DNA of 16,570 nt from Thiomonas sp. Lineage in GTDB: Bacteria > Pseudomonadota > Gammaproteobacteria > Burkholderiales > Burkholderiaceae_C. Numbering within the stretch: the first letter of the stretch is position 1; each line of letters starts with the position of its first letter. Where the stretch lies: the NCBI GenBank assembly GCA_028706735.1, contig JAQTVS010000019.1, positions 1 to 16,570 of the forward strand, given 5' to 3'. A model generated the notes under the pieces. That model was not told the DNA's origin and did not search any database. It saw nothing but the letters and a program-made list of their open reading frames with translations. Position numbers and translations under genes: made by a program. This document shows positions 15,353-16,570 of the stretch, piece after piece.

Positions 15353-16542
15353 AGCGCGGCTCCGCTGACGCTCAGCACATCGCCCTGGGCCTGGCAGGCC
15401 AGGCCCGCCGGAGTGCAACGCGCGGCAGCCTGCGCCGCGGCATCGCCCGGCAAGGTGATCTGCAATTGCCCGGCGCTGAATTTCAGCGCTGAGGGCGTGA
15501 CGCCCGCGGGCACCACCACGCTGGCGCGGCCCATCAGCACGTCGAGGTCGCCGTCGCCCGGGCGTCCGGTGCGCAGGCGGGCGTCGTTGAGCGCGCGCTG
15601 CACCTGCAGGCGGGCGTCGAGAATGGCGGGCACGCCGGGCAGGGCCTCGGCGGCGGTGGTGTTGAGCTTTTGCCGCAACTGGCTTTCCTGGCGCGAGAGC
15701 TGGAAGGCCGCGACATTCATGCCGACCAGCTGCACTGCGGCCAGCAGCCCCAGCAGCGTGCCGACCCGTCGCCATGCCGGCGTGGCGAGTTGTTCCATCA
15801 GCCCGCTCCAGCCGCGCGAAAACGCGTGCTTGGGTGCGAGGTCGAATTGCCGCAGATTCCACGGCGACTGTGCGGCGCGTGCCATCCAGCCCGCGTCATT
15901 GATCGTGGCCGGGGTGAGTTCCGGCGGAAGGTCGAGCCAGCTCAATTGCGGCTGCGCCTGGTCTTGCACCCAAAGGTGTTCCGGGGTGACGGGCAGGGGC
16001 AAGGCCTGCGGCGCGGCGGCATCGGCCGCCAGAATGAGCGGCAGGCAGGCGGCCTCGCCCTGCAGATCGCGCCACAGCAGGCGCGGCCCTTGGTCGGAGG
16101 TTTGCAGCAGTGCGTCTCCCGGCGCCAGCAAGGCGGCTTCGGGCACGATCTGCTGGGGCTCCTGCCCGGCCTGGGCGAGGTCGGCGATCGCTTGCTGCAA
16201 GGCGTCTTTCTGCACCGCGCAGGCCAGTGTTGTCGCTCCGTCTTCGCTTTGCGGCCCGACAGCCAGATGCAGTTGCCCCGCATCTTGCAGCAGCCGGTCT
16301 TCAAGCGTTCCGCTCAACGCGGCTTGCATGCGGCTGGCCGGCATGGACGGCAGCGCCACGGACAGTACCGAGGCGTCGAGCGCATCGACCACCACCACCA
16401 CCCGTCGTCCGCGCGGCAGCAGTGTGGCCTGCTCGCGTCCTTTGGATTGCAGTTTGCCGTCAGCGCTCAGCAGCACATACTCCAGCGCCGGCAGCGGATG
16501 CGGGGCGGCCAGTGGCGGCAGACGGAGAACCAGGGTTTGCAT
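15349..16542 (-). CDS. gspL: Type II secretion system protein L
   Basis: Inner-membrane protein that recruits the GspE ATPase through its actin-like cytoplasmic domain. It has 397 residues. The cytoplasmic part spans about 1-255 and ends with the characteristic SPWNLRQFDL (226-235). A single membrane helix at about 260-281 (VGTLLGLLAAVQLVGMNVAAF) precedes a periplasmic coiled coil and a ferredoxin-like domain (residues about 310-397). The ATG at 16542 has no good Shine-Dalgarno. A TACAAT lies only 11 bases upstream. It is the first gsp gene in the window. The upstream pseudopilin genes would lie past the right edge if the operon has the common G-H-I-J-K-L order. Confidence 0.93.
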   Translation of the reverse strand: MQTLVLRLPPLAAPHPLPALEYVLLSADGKLQSKGREQATLLPRGRRVVVVVDALDASVLSVALPSMPASRMQAALSGTLEDRLLQDAGQLHLAVGPQSEDGATTLACAVQKDALQQAIADLAQAGQEPQQIVPEAALLAPGDALLQTSDQGPRLLWRDLQGEAACLPLILAADAAAPQALPLPVTPEHLWVQDQAQPQLSWLDLPPELTPATINDAGWMARAAQSPWNLRQFDLAPKHAFSRGWSGLMEQLATPAWRRVGTLLGLLAAVQLVGMNVAAFQLSRQESQLRQKLNTTAAEALPGVPAILDARLQVQRALNDARLRTGRPGDGDLDVLMGRASVVVPAGVTPSALKFSAGQLQITLPGDAAAQAAARCTPAGLACQAQGDVLSVSGAAL

Positions 16543-16552
16543 GGTGACGGCG

Positions 16553-16558
16553 ATTGTA
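16553..16558 (-). promoter_or_regulatory. Possible -10 element just before gspL
   Basis: On the minus strand TACAAT matches five of six bases of the -10 consensus and ends 10 bases before the gspL ATG. If used, the transcript would start within a few bases of the ATG and be nearly leaderless. The -35 position falls outside the window, so this cannot be judged here. Confidence 0.2.
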
Positions 16559-16570
16559 GAAAGGCTTTAT

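Noticed and set aside
14124..15368. 414-codon plus-strand open frame
   Set aside because: It is antisense to gspM and gspN, rich in Arg, Ser and Cys, with no domain recognised.
15353..15862. Upstream extension of the gspM frame
   Set aside because: The extension lies in gspL in another frame and is Arg/Ala/Gly-rich. The ATG at 15352 with the ATGA overlap and family length is much better.

Overview
The window is a GC-rich chromosomal segment whose gene content points to a betaproteobacterium, most likely of the order Burkholderiales. A Thiomonas-like sulfur or metal oxidiser is my guess at genus level, but nothing here proves it. The clues are the atpIBEFHA order, the ilvE / zinc-finger / waaF neighbourhood that I know from Burkholderiales, and the style of the type II secretion genes. 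Every gene except one lies on the minus strand. High GC produces many long antisense reading frames, which I treat as shadows.

Right to left, in the direction of transcription: positions 8470-16542 hold part of a type II secretion (T2SS) operon in the order gspL-gspM-gspN-gspD-gspE-gspF. It encodes the inner-membrane platform (L, M, F), GspN, the outer-membrane secretin (D) and the motor ATPase (E). gspL and gspM overlap by 4 bases and gspM abuts gspN. The GspD secretin is unusually long (888 residues) because a PilQ-like AMIN domain is attached at its C terminus. The pseudopilin genes (gspG-K) are not visible and may lie beyond the right edge.

Positions 4248-8367 hold housekeeping genes: a cytosolic-type 5'-nucleotidase, thiol peroxidase tpx, branched-chain aminotransferase ilvE, a small zf-CHCC zinc-finger protein and LPS heptosyltransferase II waaF. 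Between tpx and ilvE sits a 222-bp element with perfect 30-bp inverted ends and no transposase. It looks like a MITE inserted at a CTAG/TA target, and a plausible ilvE promoter spans its edge. waaF appears to carry an in-frame insertion of about 25 codons that encodes a strong DNA palindrome.

Positions 3801-4247 hold the only plus-strand gene, a small CopD-family membrane protein. It converges on waaF with directly abutting stop codons. Positions 1-3593 hold the start of the F1Fo ATP synthase operon, atpI-atpB-atpE-atpF-atpH-atpA (atpA cut by the left edge). A candidate promoter and a perfect leader hairpin lie upstream of atpI.

I see no rRNA, tRNA, CRISPR array, complete insertion sequence or obvious defence system. 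The most unusual items are the GspD-AMIN architecture, the MITE-like element with its promoter, and the palindrome-bearing insertion in waaF.
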